DNA from: Margaritifera margaritifera
Lineage: Eukaryota > Mollusca > Bivalvia > Unionida > Margaritiferidae
Direction of reading: 5' to 3'
NCBI GenBank assembly: GCA_029931535.1
Contig: JAQPZY010001569.1
Span: 4,196,001-4,260,000, forward strand
DNA: 64,000 nucleotides
How positions within the stretch are numbered: position 1 is the stretch's first letter; each line of letters begins with the position of its first letter. The notes below the pieces were generated by a model that saw only the letters and a list, made by a program, of their open reading frames with translations, was not told where the DNA came from and did not search any database. Made by a program: the position numbers and the translations under genes. Shown piece by piece: positions 1 through 13,389 of this stretch.

Positions 1-80
1 ACCACTATCACGAAATTGAAATCGTCAGTCCCATACCGTGCCTGACTCGCGACCGAAAGGATACCCTACCATCAGATCAG

Positions 81-98
81 TGTGTGTGTGTATGTATG

Positions 99-179
<81 letters not shown>
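81..179. repeat. Compound (TG)n(TATG)n(TA)n microsatellite
   Basis: A short TG run passes into TATG units and then an almost pure TA run. It directly abuts the palindromic element that begins at 182. Confidence 0.95.
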
Positions 180-181
180 GT

Positions 182-337
182 ATTATCACAGTAACGCGAT
201 CTTGATTGCTAGATTACGTCGAGTTGTCAGCATTAGAATATGAGGATCATTACGAGATGCGAAGCGTCGAGTGATCCGGATTTTTATGCTGACAACAAGA
301 CGTGATCTAGCAATCAAAATCGCATTACTGTGATAAT
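182..337. mobile_element. Palindromic MITE-like element
   Basis: The left end ATTATCACAGTAACGCGAT is matched in reverse complement by the right end (ATCGCATTACTGTGATAAT reads back nearly perfectly). The arms run about 52 bases each and the centre (245-285) forms a second inverted pair around GGATCATTACGAG and CGAGTGATCC. The whole 156-bp unit therefore folds into one long imperfect hairpin with no coding capacity. This is the architecture of a foldback or MITE element. No target duplication is obvious because the left flank is a TA microsatellite. The family is not recognised. Confidence 0.7.
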
Positions 338-339
338 TA

Positions 340-1186
340 TATTTTTGTTATACACCTTTAAATTTTCAGATAATTTAATAAAATCACTATATGTAGTTGA
401 AAAACACAAGAAATTGCTAAACATTTCAACCTCTTTAGTACGAACTTGATCTTAAAGCATAAACCGAATTACTTTTTGAAAGGCTGACATGCGCATGCAT
501 ATTACTTTTATGAATGAAGTTTGTGAAACAACGCTCGCTCAGTTTGACTACCATAACTGTCAATAACACGAATTCTTCGACGCTTGAGGGCAGACTACTC
601 ATATATGTGATTTACAGTTATTGTGCAGTTCAGAAATTTTGCAGCACGGAAGTTTTCACCAGCTGACTGGAAGTTTATTTCAGAGGCCAGGTTGAATGCG
701 ATTGAATTGTTTCTGTCTAATCATTGTGAGAGGCTCCGATGGGAACTTGACACGGGAATGACAACATTATTTTGACAGTTATTTACAACAGGATTGGATA
801 CATTGTTATAACTTGATGGTACAGATTTGTTGCAGGGAATATTACTCATTTATAATTTCAAATTCATCCATTATGCGTGAAACTCACTAACGTTACCATT
901 TATGAATTTCCGTAAATGGGTTGTACTGTACAACTGTAATGTTTTGGTACGCGATTTCCGAATATGATCTTGTTTCAGACGAACATTTTGGCAATATTTT
1001 CCTACTTCAAAATAAAGAAAAAAATGCTTTTTTATTGTTATTGTGACAAAAACTTGGTTTAGACCTTTCAGATATTTTACATATAACGCAAGGTTTCTTA
1101 ACTAACGTCGCTGTGAGAACTTTGTTTACTGCTAGTGTTGGCATTCCATCGCTAGGGGCGCTCCTATTGTCACAAGGAAACCCCGA

Positions 1187-1188
<2 letters not shown>
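340..1188. other. No feature seen
   Basis: AT-rich sequence without a recognisable coding region, RNA gene or repeat. Confidence 0.6.

Positions 1189-1265
<77 letters not shown>
1189..1265. repeat. (AT)n microsatellite
   Basis: Uninterrupted AT dinucleotide run of about 77 bases. Confidence 0.97.
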
Positions 1266-1266
<1 letters not shown>

Positions 1267-1812
1267 GAATGTTATGCGAAAAGGACTAAAAGAAGGCATC
1301 AGATGTGGCTATTAACTTTACAGTATGTAACCGTCATATTCAGGAATGTAAATTGTATGCTTTTTATGTCACAAAATGGTTATAATAGTAGTATGAAATA
1401 AAATAAATGGTAGTCCGTACAATAGAAGTACGGTAAACAGAACTCACAACTTATTCCTAATTAGAGTTAACTTTTCAGTATTGATATAAGGATAACAGAA
1501 TAGTTTCCATCCTATCGGAATGCGGAGAATTTCAAAACACGTTATCTCGACTCGAATATCCAGTTGTAACATAATATATTAATTATTCACTTTGCACACT
1601 TGTAAACAAACGCCTGGACAGTTTAACAGAATGTATTTGGCTTTTGAACTTCATCCAAATAATCCACTAAACTTTGTCTTTTAAGAACATTAAGTAGCTC
1701 TTGTACATTTGAAATGCGGCGACAACCTGCTACGAAATGAAAATCTATGTTTACGAACAAGCTTTCTTCGAGTAATTTTCCGTAACGCAGTATACCTTTT
1801 TCAGTCGTTTCC
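1266..1812. other. No feature seen
   Basis: AT-rich unique-looking sequence. Short open frames here look like chance. Confidence 0.55.
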
Positions 1813-1834
1813 GGGGGGGGGGGGGGGGGGGGGG
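1813..1834 (+). repeat. Poly-G tract (22 G)
   Basis: A run of 22 G on the plus strand, a potential G-quadruplex former. The exact length may be affected by sequencing error in homopolymers. Confidence 0.9.
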
Positions 1835-4379
1835 AAGCATCATATTTCAAGGCGGTGGAAGACTCAGACCTTGTTGATGTGCAATCCAAAACTAGTGAGA
1901 GACAACTACAAAGTATCTATTTCACCAATTTGCACTTTGGTGTGGAAATTTCTAAAAATCATTTGATTGTGTGGCATTTGGAGAAGAGAATTTTTGTATA
2001 TGAATAAGTATGTAATCCAAATTTGGGTTTTAAAAAATGTATTATTTCTATAAAGATAAAAACCTCGTTGTCATCACACTGGTCAATCATAACATACCGG
2101 CCACGATGCCGTTATGATGCCAAAACACCAGTAACGATTTTTCATTTCGTGACGACGAAACAAATGTCGGAAACGGAGGCCACGACAAGGGTATATGATC
2201 CATTTCTCTAATCAAGCATATCGCTAAAAGTTAAATTATTCTTCAACAGTCACAACAAATAATACAGAAAGTTTAAACATGCAGTGCCACAGTGACAGAT
2301 AACCGACAAAATAGGAGCTAAACAACGAACAACAAAACTATCTCGGACGTCTACTCCAAACTTTTCAAACCGTAATGTGCTGCACGAAATAATGACATAA
2401 TGACTGAGTGATGATCTATTTAGAGCCAATAGTAACAAGCAGAATGATTTCATGCCAATCGAACATCGCTTACTCACTCGCCAAATTTATATTTTGAACT
2501 CCAAAATCAAAGTTAACAGTCCTAGTACTGGAAAAAGTCACAAGGAAGGACTCAAAGATTCATCTTTTGAATTTTTATTTTTGTATTAATGTAATAAAAC
2601 ATACCTCAGGGTTTTACTGTAGAACTGATCAAAATTTGACATCTATGCCGTTAAATTGGCTGAATTCAACGAAGATTTATATTTTTCGGCAATAATTTTA
2701 AAACCTGTGGTCGATTTCAATGCTCAGTATGACAAAGTACATAATCCTAGCAGTTTGGGGATATTGATTATTTGTATTTATTGTTTCTTATAACTGTGAT
2801 TTCATTGCAATGCAGTATATAAGGATTTTCTTCCAGCGCAGATCCAACGATGCTCGCATTATAAAGGGAAGACATTATCTGTTAAACTTCAACGTATCTG
2901 TTTTAGTACAAGATTTTAAAACTTTTATTCAGTGATGGGTAAGCGCAAGAAAGTATTTCTCTTGTTGCACAGACCAAAACGACACAGGGCGTCGTTGTAC
3001 AAGTCCTCGTTCAATTCATCCCCGAAGATGATACGCCATGCAAGACTCCTGCAAAAAGGACTACTGACCCCAAGTTAAACAAAGAAGAGCCACAAGAAAA
3101 TTGAATGTTACTAAAACACCCGAAAGGAAAGAGACAGTGATAGATGAGAACGTAATTTTTTTATGAATGGGGCGTGGATATTAAACCGAAAGTCAAAAAG
3201 TACATATATACAGCAACATATAAGGATGCTATCGAAAATCTTTTGAAAATAGGGCTTCTTTATTAACTTACTACTTTCTTTCGGCTGGTGAAGTACAAAA
3301 ATTATCAACTGTCAAATATAGCGTTATTGTTATGATTGGAAACTATTAGATGGTTTAAGTGTTTTGCAACTCATGAAATGTGGTACTGCGAGGTCACAAA
3401 CAGTTCTGGAGAGCAATTTACCTTCGTTTCCATGGGAAATTTATTTCAATTATATCTGGACCACGAAGTATGGGAAAATTTCAGAATTTACTTCATGTCG
3501 GTCACATTTTGCAATATTTATTTTCCCGATTCTTCCCGACGGTTCCCGTCTACGACCAAGAATACCCCTGAGAGCCAGACAGCACAGTAAGGTGTTCATT
3601 TAAAAGATAACTTTAATGTAAAATGATAAATAATCGACAAGTTACGAGAGGCGTTTCAAATAAAATTCTAGCATAGTTGGATATGCGATGTAAAACAAAT
3701 TCGTTATACACTGCGTTGTAATGAAATCACATCTGTAAAACAGTAAATGCAAGTCATCTATATTTGAAAACTGACATGATTCAGCAGAATTATCTACTTT
3801 GTGATGGTGAACACAGAAATGTTCCACAAGTTTCGAAATTATTCCCAAAAAATACAAACTTCTTGAATCAGGCCAATTTACAGCATGGATGTGAAGTTGT
3901 AATCAGTTTTACAGCAAAACTCCTGATGTATGCATTATTACAGAAATTAAAAGTCAAAAGATTAATCTTGTAGACCTTCCGTGTGACTATTACCAGTAGC
4001 AGGATTGTTATTTTTTTTATGAATAAAATTGAGAAAGCGATCACATACCCTTTCCGTGGCCTCCGTTTCCACCATTTGTTTCGTAACTGGTTCATTGGAA
4101 AATCGTTACCGTTGCGTTGGCATCTGTGGTGCGATATGATCAACCACTGTGTACAAGTAGAATGACTGATAATCTCAAAATACGCGGATATACAAACTAC
4201 CTAAATCTACTTCTAGGTCTATACTGCGAAAGGCACCATATAATTGAGGTCTAGTTCAAATGTATTAAAGATTGTGTCTCCACAATAAAAACGGCCGACC
4301 CACCACCCTACCCACCACCATCACCGTTCCTCTGCTTAGTTTGCAGTCGCCTGCAGAGGAGCAGTGAACTCGTCTACAG
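1835..4379. other. Mostly featureless; one short lysine/arginine-rich reading frame at 2935-3078
   Basis: No known family is recognised. At 2935-3078 a 47-codon frame starts MGKRKKVFLLLHRPKR, downstream of a TATATAAGG-like box near 2816. From about 2989 another frame reads through PEDDTPCKTPAKRTT to a stop near 3102, so the two frames could be a frameshifted coding relic. There is no further support, so this is noted only as a possibility. Confidence 0.4.
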
Positions 4380-4636
4380 AGTCTGAACTCATTAGGCCCT
4401 ATATTATAGAGAGTCTGAATTCATTAGGCCCAATATTATAGAGTCTGAACTCATTAGGCCCTATATTATAGAGAGTCTGAACTCATTAGGCCCTGTATTA
4501 TAGAGAGTCTAAACTTATTAGGCCCTATATTATAGAGAGTCTGAACTCATTAGGCCCTGTATTATAGAGAGTCTAAACTCATTAGGCCCTATATTATAGA
4601 GAGTCTGAACTCGTTAGGCCCTATATTATAGAGAGT
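4380..4636. repeat. Minisatellite, 32-bp period, about 8 copies
   Basis: Repeated unit contains GTCTGAACTCATTAGGCCCT followed by ATATTATAGAGA. Copies differ by single substitutions, and one copy is 30 bp. Confidence 0.93.
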
Positions 4637-5480
4637 ATTTGAGCATGACACTCAAGTTCCGGCTCAAGGTCCGAAAATGTTGGTTTACTTTGAAGTAAAT
4701 TTGCACGGTACAACACATTCAAAACTTTGGTTTATCTATTAACATGTTAAATTTCAATTATTGATTTACTTTTGGTATCATGTCTGATTTCGGCATTTGG
4801 TGCTTGAGCCTGAGTTATTACGTGCTCACAAAGTTTCTAGAATACAGGACCTAGGTCCAGAGGTAGAGCGTACCTTGTGTTATCGAAGCTTGTAGTAATC
4901 TGGCTATAGAAGGTACAGGGAGGAGCTTAACAATGGTGCAGACTGTGGATAGTCTTATTAGAATTACAGTAGGCATTTTTTTTTTAAATACGAGAACGCC
5001 GAACTGTATATCGAAGTACCGGTGTACTTGCATTCTTAATGAGAAGGTGATGTTTACGCGACAAAGATGAAATTATAAAGATGAAATTATTCAGAAATAA
5101 TGTGTACAGTTAAATTTCGTAATCTAGATAATTCATCGCTTAAAAGCTGTAAATTACACACATGTCCTCATTAGTAGTAGTAGTAGCATTTACTCTGCCC
5201 TGCACTGTTGTCCAAGCCATCTTTATCGCTTTGTGAAATACTATAATAAACTGAATTACAAATAACTAACAAAACAAAGGTATGACTGAAATTTCAAATC
5301 AAGTTTTGAATGAAATTATTGTTTCTCATTTTAGCAAAGAACGAAGGACCTATAAATGTTCAAATGTATGATCGTTTCCATTAAAACATGAATGCTACAT
5401 TAGTGGTTACTTTAAGGAGCAGAAAAAAAGATCATATGCAGAAAATCAGATAATATCAACAGAATAAATTCTGGATCCGC
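4637..5480. other. No feature seen
   Basis: AT-rich sequence. A tiny AGT repeat (about 5174-5187) is the only structure noticed. Confidence 0.55.
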
Positions 5481-5482
5481 TT

Positions 5483-6290
5483 TTGAAATCAAGGAAGGAT
5501 AATTGTCATGAGATTTATTATCACAGTATCGACGTCCAAGAATACAATGGAAGATCGTTAAACGTCTTCAGGGCAGGTGAGAACTTAAAATGGCAATTTA
5601 TTTCGATTAACGCATCATGTAACCTCTCATTTACCACCAGCTATCCTTTTATTTGTTCTACTGACATAACTTCAGCATGTAATTGTAATGTCAAAACAGT
5701 CATTTACATGTCAGTTTAAAGAAAAAGAAAATAAACAGGCCCGGAGAAAGAAGACAATTACATTTTGCAATCTGCTCCACACGTTCAGGTATTAGCAAGT
5801 AATCGCTCTTTTACTATTCAGGTAATGCATGAGTGACACTTTGACTATTCAGGTAATGCATGAGTGACACTTTGACTATTCAGGTAATGCTTGAGTGACA
5901 CTTTGACTATTCAGGTAATGCATGAGTGACACTTTGACTATTCAGGTAATGCTTGAGTGACACTTTGACTATTCAGGTAATGCATGAGTGACACTTTGAC
6001 TATTCAGGTAATGCATGAGTGACACTTTGACTATTCAGGTAATGCATGAGTGACACTTTGACTATTCAGGTAATGCATGAGTGACACTTTGACTATTCAG
6101 GTAATGCTTGAGTGACACTTTGACTATTCAGGTAATGCTTGAGTGACACTTTGACTATTCAGGTAATGCATGAGTGACACTTTGACTATTCAGGTAATGG
6201 TTGAGTGACACTTTGACTATTCAGGTAATGCTTGAGTGACAATGTCCAAAACGTGAACAACATCCAAGAGCAGAAATTTACCATCTCTTA
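5483..6290 (+). mobile_element. Dispersed repeat family ABC, copy A (contains the 31-bp array)
   Basis: The core at about 5610-5770 aligns by eye with 10970-11110 (copy B) and 63400-63545 (copy C). Shared landmarks in order are a CATGTAA/CATGTCA block, GTAATTGT..GTCAAA, GTCATTTACATGTCAG, a purine stretch, and GG(C)CTCGGAGAAAGA-like sequence. After the array, the tail with GTGAACAACATCC matches GTGTAAACAGCATCC in copy C. No coding capacity is seen. The class (Helitron-derived, MITE or SINE) cannot be decided from three diverged copies. Confidence 0.6.
5812..6241. repeat. Minisatellite, 31-bp period, 14 copies
   Basis: Very homogeneous array. The unit contains ACTATTCAGGTAATGCATGA then GTGACACTTTG. 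The commonest variant is GCATGAG versus GCTTGAG. It lies inside dispersed copy A. A single degenerate equivalent of the unit occurs in copy C near 63600-63630. Confidence 0.96.
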
Positions 6291-7944
6291 AAAGATGGCT
6301 TTTCAGTTGTACAGAAATGATCTTGACTTGAGGAAAGAAAGAGAGGACTAAACGGTTTTTACTTTTTTTAATTGAAATTCCTGCTGAAAAGCTCAGCTAG
6401 GCTTTATCTTTGAGAAGAAAAAGAAGGAAAAAAATAACAACAAAAAACAAAGCAAAACAACAACATCAACATCATCAACAACAAAAAACAAAGAAAAACT
6501 ATTTTTTTAAAACTAATTTGAATCTGTAGTTTATTAATTATGAAGTTAAGCTGCAACAGTAGATTCGCCTTTTCTAATGAGGTAACTGCTACATAACATT
6601 GTAGCATGAAATAAATATACATATTTATGTTTTATATGATTGTAGATTGTAGAATACGTGCGACATAACGCCCGGATTAACGCATGCGCGCAAGTTTCTT
6701 CTGTCAGGCAGTATCATATAGTATTCTTCGAAAAGCGTTGAGGAAAATATCGATTAGTCGTAGGACTATTGAGTCGTGGGACCGTTGTGTTGTTCACTTG
6801 CTCACATTTTCATTTCGAAGTAACGGTGGTATTGTAAGGTGTGAGAGAACTCAACAGAGAACTGAAATTTGTGAGATTGTATGAGTTATATCCCTTAAGT
6901 TGTCTGTGACTTTTGCATTGAGATGTAGAATGTAGATCTTCGGTCGGCCATATGCGGACGTCATCAAGTTACATATTATATGACCAAATTATATTCAGAA
7001 CTCGATTGTAAAGAGCACCCCTTACACAAGTTTATAAATCGAATTATATTGTGATCGTTGTCGAAAACAAGAGGTGAATAAATATAGGTTTATGGTTGCA
7101 GCAGAAATTTTGAAACCAATATCTTTCTGGACCGGTGTAAAATGGCGAAATTTGTAAGTTAAGTTTAGGAGAGGATCCCTGAGGGAAAAAAGTGAAACAT
7201 GACTTAAATTAGCCAAATGAAACATCACTAAAATAAGCCCAAAGTTTGCACACACAAATTTTTTTTTTTTTTTAAATCCAATAACCACAATAAACACTTT
7301 TCTCAGCTATTCCTACTAATTTTCACGGGTTCCCCGAGACATACTAAGAGTGATATATTTTTACCTACTGTATAAAACGTAAGTATTTACTTTTCTATCG
7401 AGTAAACCAATTAAATCTTTTCTTTTTGCAGTCCCCCAAAACATTCCATCCTGTAATTAACGATGAAAAATATAAACACTGAAGTTTGTTTAACAGATAG
7501 CAGAGAGATGCGTGAAATGATTTTTTTTTTTTTTTATGAAATACTTGAACTTTGGATTTTTTTTTTTTTTTTTTGCAGATCATAAGAAAAATCGATTCAT
7601 ACTTCAAACGATTTCAATTGACAAATTTGATTTGACCATACCTGCCACAATCTATTAGTCAATTGTTAGTTTTTGGTTTTTCAACATTCCGATGGACTGC
7701 TGCCTACTCTAAAGCCGGGCTCTGTTTGATTCATTACGTATAAACCGGTGGGCTAACCTTGTCTGACTATTAGGTTGCGTAATCAACAAATTATCTGTCA
7801 CTTTTGCAGTTCAAGTGTATAACATATAGGCCTAAATATTTACACTGTTATAACTTCACTATATTTCACTAAATTTTGTGAAATTTTCACTATGAACCCA
7901 AAATTACTAATTAATAAAAGAATATAGAATTTTCGAAAATCTTT
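6291..7944. other. No gene seen; A- and T-homopolymer rich
   Basis: Contains purine/CAA-rich stretches near 6410-6490 and T runs near 7259, 7520 and 7557. No element or gene is recognised. Confidence 0.5.
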
Positions 7945-8026
7945 GATCTTTAGACTGGTTCCCTGACCGATTTCTACTCACTTGCTCTTCGTTAGCACAG
8001 ATGCGTCAAGGAACCAGGCTATGATC
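7945..8026. repeat. Inverted repeat (hairpin), about 82 bp
   Basis: GATCTTTAGACTGGTTCCCT on the left pairs with AAGGAACCAGGCTATGATC on the right with a few mismatches, around a loop of about 36 bases. This could be a short palindromic element. Confidence 0.6.
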
Positions 8027-8145
8027 TGAGAGAAATTTGATATGCTGTAAGTAGGCGTGGTTATCTCAGAGTTGTCGATTCGTTAGTTAGGATAGCGTAG
8101 GGCTTAATGTTTCGAAGATATGGGATGAAATGCATTTTTCGGTAA

Positions 8146-8570
8146 CAAAGTTAATTTCGGGTCAAAATAGATAACGGTGACCTACTTTTGCCACAGAGTA
8201 GTCGGCATTGAGATGCGTTCATATAATAGGTTCAACGAACCAGTATGTAATAGCGATCAAAATATTTCAATAAACAATCTGAAATACAAAAGTAATTCAG
8301 GTGTAAAAAATAGGTCACAGTGACCTACGTTTCGTATGCTTGAGTTACACTTCTGACAATCCATTTTCCTACAAAACTGGATAAGCGTACATGAAATTAG
8401 AGTCCAAGATATGGATAGAAAGACGAACAAACATCTAAATGCAAAAGTAACTCAAGCGTGGAAAATAAGTCATACATACTTTCTTTTATCATGACTTGGT
8501 TACACTTCTAAAGATGCATCAAAAACAGCGTTTGATAAGCCCACGTGTAATAGGGACAATATAAAGATGG
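8146..8570. repeat. Degenerate tandem repeat, about 155-bp period, roughly 3 units
   Basis: Recurring landmarks are AAAGT(T)AATTC/AACTC, a GGTCA..GTGACCTAC block, and TTACACTTCT. They occur at about 8150-8180, 8290-8350 and 8445-8500. The copies are old and diverged. Confidence 0.5.
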
Positions 8571-8602
8571 TGTAACGAAGGAACACACGAAGGAATGATC
8601 AG

Positions 8603-8645
8603 ACCGGTGAACCAACGGTCAAAACCGGTGAACCAACGGTCAAAA
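8603..8645. repeat. Two-copy direct repeat, 21-bp unit
   Basis: ACCGGTGAACCAACGGTCAA occurs twice head to tail. Confidence 0.9.
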
Positions 8646-8674
8646 TGCTGTAACTAGCAACTCCTTGAGCCAGG

Positions 8675-9791
<1,117 letters not shown>

Positions 9792-9871
<80 letters not shown>
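9792..9871. repeat. (AT)n microsatellite
   Basis: Uninterrupted TA run of about 80 bases. Confidence 0.97.
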
Positions 9872-9873
<2 letters not shown>

Positions 9874-10929
9874 GTTTAGTAAACACGAGATCATTGGGGT
9901 TCTAAAAGTCTTGTTGTAAACATCAGTCTGTAAAGAATCTATTTTAATAAGCAGATGTTGCAGTTGTGAAGACCAGTTATAATTCAGAGAGATGAATCAT
10001 TTATTTAAAATATTAATTAGAAATACTAAAAGTGCTCATCGATTTTAGTACTTTTGGGGATTTATGTGAATTTATTCAAATTATTCCGGATTTGTGGTAC
10101 ATCAGGAAGGTCAAGACTTGTGGTACATCAGGACATTAAAGACTTGTGGTACATCAGTACATTCAAGGCTATTGGAATTCATTCGGAATATTATATATTT
10201 TTGGACTTGTGATTAGGACACTTAGGATTATTTGAACTTTAATTCACGTTTTTTTTACGTGTCTTTTGAATTTTCACTTTAATTGTCTAGAAATAAATTG
10301 CTTGTTGATTTTACTTTATTTTATTGGTTTCACTTTCTTTCTGTTACATATTTTTAGGCCATAGAGTCATATCAAATCCAACACTATTTGATGTAATTTT
10401 GTATCTTCCAGTTGTTTCAAGCTCATCTTTAACGCTTTTTGTTCTTTTCTCTTTGGTCTGTTTGTAAGAAAGTGATGGTTGGACTCTTTATTCCCAGAGG
10501 GTGATGTCTATGTATGGCTGTTCGTTTTGTCTCTAAAGCAGGTTTACGCGTCATCTTCTCTCATTACCTAATTCGTTGGATGATCGGTGTTGATAGTATC
10601 GCACAAGTACAACACACGCATGACTGATGAATCAAATCAAGAAAACTGAGCGAGATTTTTTTAAAATTTATTAATTTTTGTATTTGTACAATAACAACTA
10701 CCAAGTGAAAAAAGCTTGAAAATTCAAAAGTGCCTATTAAATCAGTGCGATACAAAGAAGGATGCAAGATGAGGTTATTTTCAGGAGAATAATAACGGCA
10801 TGATACATAATGAACAATATTATAACAACAGAACAAAATCTGCCTATTGAAATAGGGATGATGTATTTGCCATAATAGGAAATTCATTTTCCTTTTATTT
10901 GCGAGAGAACATATTTCCAAATGTTTAAA
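9872..10929. other. No gene seen; small 3-copy repeat at 10093-10160
   Basis: GACTTGTGGTACATCAGGAC-like units occur three times, about 29 bp apart. A 159-codon open frame on the minus strand (10564-11043) runs into dispersed copy B and has no recognisable domain. Confidence 0.5.
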
Positions 10930-11250
10930 TATAATCCAGACAGGTGAGATTATAATAAGACCAAATTCTTGTTTTGTAATGCACCATGTCACGTCAACTT
11001 TCCTATTTCCAAATTGTACTCCTTTTATTACCTCAACATGCAATTGTCATGTCAACGTGATAATTTACTTGTCAGTGTAAAGGACAAGAACAAAAGATAT
11101 ACCAGATAATGAAGTCAATTACATCTTTTAACTAGTCAAAACATTATGTACCGATGAAATGTAAAAATGTAATTAAGGTAATCTTTCCATGTGGGTCGTA
11201 AAATATTAATAGTAAATGTGTTAACAGCGTGTAACAGCTGTAAATAATCC
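10930..11250 (+). mobile_element. Dispersed repeat family ABC, copy B
   Basis: Aligns with copies A and C over the GTAATGCACCATGTCA, CAATTGTCATGTCAACGTGA and ACTTGTCAGTGTAAAG landmarks. The 3' part near 11210 (AAATGTGTTAACAGCGTG) matches the tail of copy C. It lacks an internal array and is more diverged than A or C. Confidence 0.5.
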
Positions 11251-11501
11251 TCATGTCAAATGAGAGATTTTTTTGCCATAGAAAAACTGATATAGCATTG
11301 GGGAAATAGAAAGGAACATAGACATATTTTTTTTTTATAAATGAAAGATGAGTTTAGTTGAATGTGAAGTAAAACAGCAAAGAACTTTGAAGTTTTATTG
11401 AAAGTAAAATTAAGATAGTAGATACACAGACTGAAAATATTTTTGAAATAGGTAAAATAGTAAGTATACGCAGGCAGTATCAGACTAAAGTGAATAATCA
11501 T
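11251..11501. other. No feature seen
   Basis: AT-rich spacer between dispersed copy B and a TA microsatellite. Confidence 0.5.
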
Positions 11502-11506
11502 TATAT

Positions 11507-11601
<95 letters not shown>
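11502..11601. repeat. (TA)n microsatellite
   Basis: TA run of about 100 bases with one AA interruption near 11518. Confidence 0.97.
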
Positions 11602-11603
<2 letters not shown>

Positions 11604-11649
11604 CGGAGTTGACAAGAGATTATGAGAAATCTAAATATATCCAGCCGTC

Positions 11650-12495
11650 AGAGAGTAAATGGTTAAACAAGTACCCATAATGCCTTCCAGAAAATTTCAG
11701 CCGTCAGAGATTAAATAGGTAAATAAGTAACCATAGGCCTTCCAGTCAATTGGCAAATAAGTAACCATAGGCCTTCCAGTCAATTGGCAAATAAGTAACC
11801 ATAGGCCTTCCAGTCAATTGGCAAATAAGTAACCATAGGCCTTCCAGTCAATTGGCAAATAAGTAACCATAGGCCTTCCAGTCAATTGGCAAATAAGTAA
11901 CCATAGGCCTTCCAGTCAATTGGCAAATAAGTAACCATAGGCCTTCCAGTAATTTGGCAAATAAGTAACCATAGGCCTTCCAGTCAATTGGCAAATAAGT
12001 AGCCATAGGCATTCCAGTCAAATGGCAAATAAGTAACCATAGGCCTTCCAGTCAATTGGCAAATAAGTAACCATAGGCCTTCCAGTAAATTGGCAAATAA
12101 ATAGCCATAGGCCTTCCAGTAAATTGACATATAAGTACTCGTAAGGCCTTCTAGCAAATTGGCAAATAAATAACCATAGGCCTTCCAGTAAATTGACATA
12201 TAAGTACTCGTCAGGCCTTCCAGTAAATTGACAAATAAGTACTCGCAAGGCCTTCCAGTAAATTGGCAAATAAGTAACCATAGGCCTTCTAGTATTTTGA
12301 CAAATAAGTACTCGCAAGGCCTTCCAGTCAATTGGCAAATAAGTAACCATAGGCCTTCCAGTAAATTGACAAATAAGTACTCGCAAGGCCTTCCAGTCAA
12401 TTGGCAAATAAGTAACCATAGGCCTTCCAGAAATGTTCAGCCGTCAGAAAGTAAATGGATAAATAAGTAACAACAAGGCATTCCAGAAATGTTCA
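11650..12495. repeat. Minisatellite, 34-bp period, about 25 copies, partly dimeric
   Basis: The unit contains CCATAGGCCTTCCAGTCAAT followed by TGGCAAATAAGTAA. The left part (about 11740-12090) is nearly homogeneous. From about 12120 to 12420 two unit types alternate, AAGTACTCGCAAGGCC and AAGTAACCATAGGCC, forming 68-bp dimers. The outermost copies on both sides carry the extra block CAGCCGTCAGA, which may mark the ancestral flanks. Confidence 0.95.
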
Positions 12496-12611
12496 GCCAA
12501 GTTTAGGGATGTATTTACATATAACATCATTGTAAATTTTGATCAAATATCGAGATTATGACGAATTTCCAGTGGTAAACTAATAAATGCAGACCGTACT
12601 GAGGGCTTGAA

Positions 12612-12623
12612 CTGTGTGTGTGC

Positions 12624-12661
<38 letters not shown>
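12612..12661. repeat. (TG)n(GA)n microsatellite
   Basis: A TG run then a GA run at the left edge of dispersed element D1. A similar TG-then-GA run precedes copy D2 at 53430-53513. Confidence 0.95.
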
Positions 12662-12662
<1 letters not shown>

Positions 12663-12956
12663 CAGACAAATATTGATCAAACGACACTGTGTGACACAAG
12701 GTGTTGAGGAAAGCGTCCTTAAAGAGCTTTGCAACTATTTTATGGTGGTGACTAAAATACCGTAGCTACTAATGACCTGTTTTAAGCGTAATTTTCGATG
12801 GAGTTCCTCATCGTCAGGTTAAAATCTTTTGCTCTCTCGTCGCTGATTTGTATGCTGCAATGCAATCTTACCTCCGTTGGTGTCAAAGTGCACAGTGCAC
12901 GTCAGCACCTAATTACAGACCTTAAAAGCTAAGTTGTAAGATTGTGAGGACTTGCG

Positions 12957-12973
12957 CCCCCCCCCCCCCCCCC
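12957..12973. repeat. Poly-C tract (17 C)
   Basis: Homopolymer run within the interior of element D1. Confidence 0.9.
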
Positions 12974-13192
12974 GTATTTTAGAGACAATATGCATACTTT
13001 TAAACAACAATAAACCAACATTTAAATACATACGTGCATGCATATAAAATCAAGGTAGATATTCCAGTATTCAAAATGAGACCAAAATATAATATCATTT
13101 TCACACAAATTTATTTCTTTTTTATTTTATTGGAAAAACGTTTTCAAATTTACTACGTGAACTGATTGAGTGATGGGAAATAAATGAGAATG

Positions 13193-13193
13193 A

Positions 13194-13239
<46 letters not shown>

Positions 13240-13241
13240 TA
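13193..13241. repeat. (ATT)n microsatellite
   Basis: Uninterrupted ATT trinucleotide run. Confidence 0.97.
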
Positions 13242-13389
13242 ATTAGTTATGTAACAAAAGATGAATAGCGTCTCTGTTAAATAATACACAAACTATATAT
13301 AGTTTTCAGGGATTTGCTTTCAAATGAAAAAATAGGATTTTCTAAATGAATTGACTAGAATGATGAAAAAGGGTCTTATACTTTATTTT

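Noticed and set aside
1813..1834. G-quadruplex promoter element
   Set aside because: A plain poly-G run with no adjacent gene gives no regulatory support.
2935..3102. Short basic protein gene
   Set aside because: Two overlapping frames hint at a frameshifted relic, but the length is under 60 codons and no family is recognised.
5812..6241. CRISPR-like array
   Set aside because: The whole 31-bp unit repeats without unique spacers, so it is a minisatellite in a eukaryotic context. The same applies to the other arrays.
10564..11043. 159-codon open frame on the minus strand
   Set aside because: It has no recognisable domain and is rich in I, F and L as expected from AT-rich DNA. It overlaps dispersed copy B, whose other copies do not keep the frame.
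12018..12470. Repetitive proteins encoded by the 34-bp array
   Set aside because: The period is not a multiple of 3, so frames rotate through the units. The frames are a by-product of low stop density in the unit.
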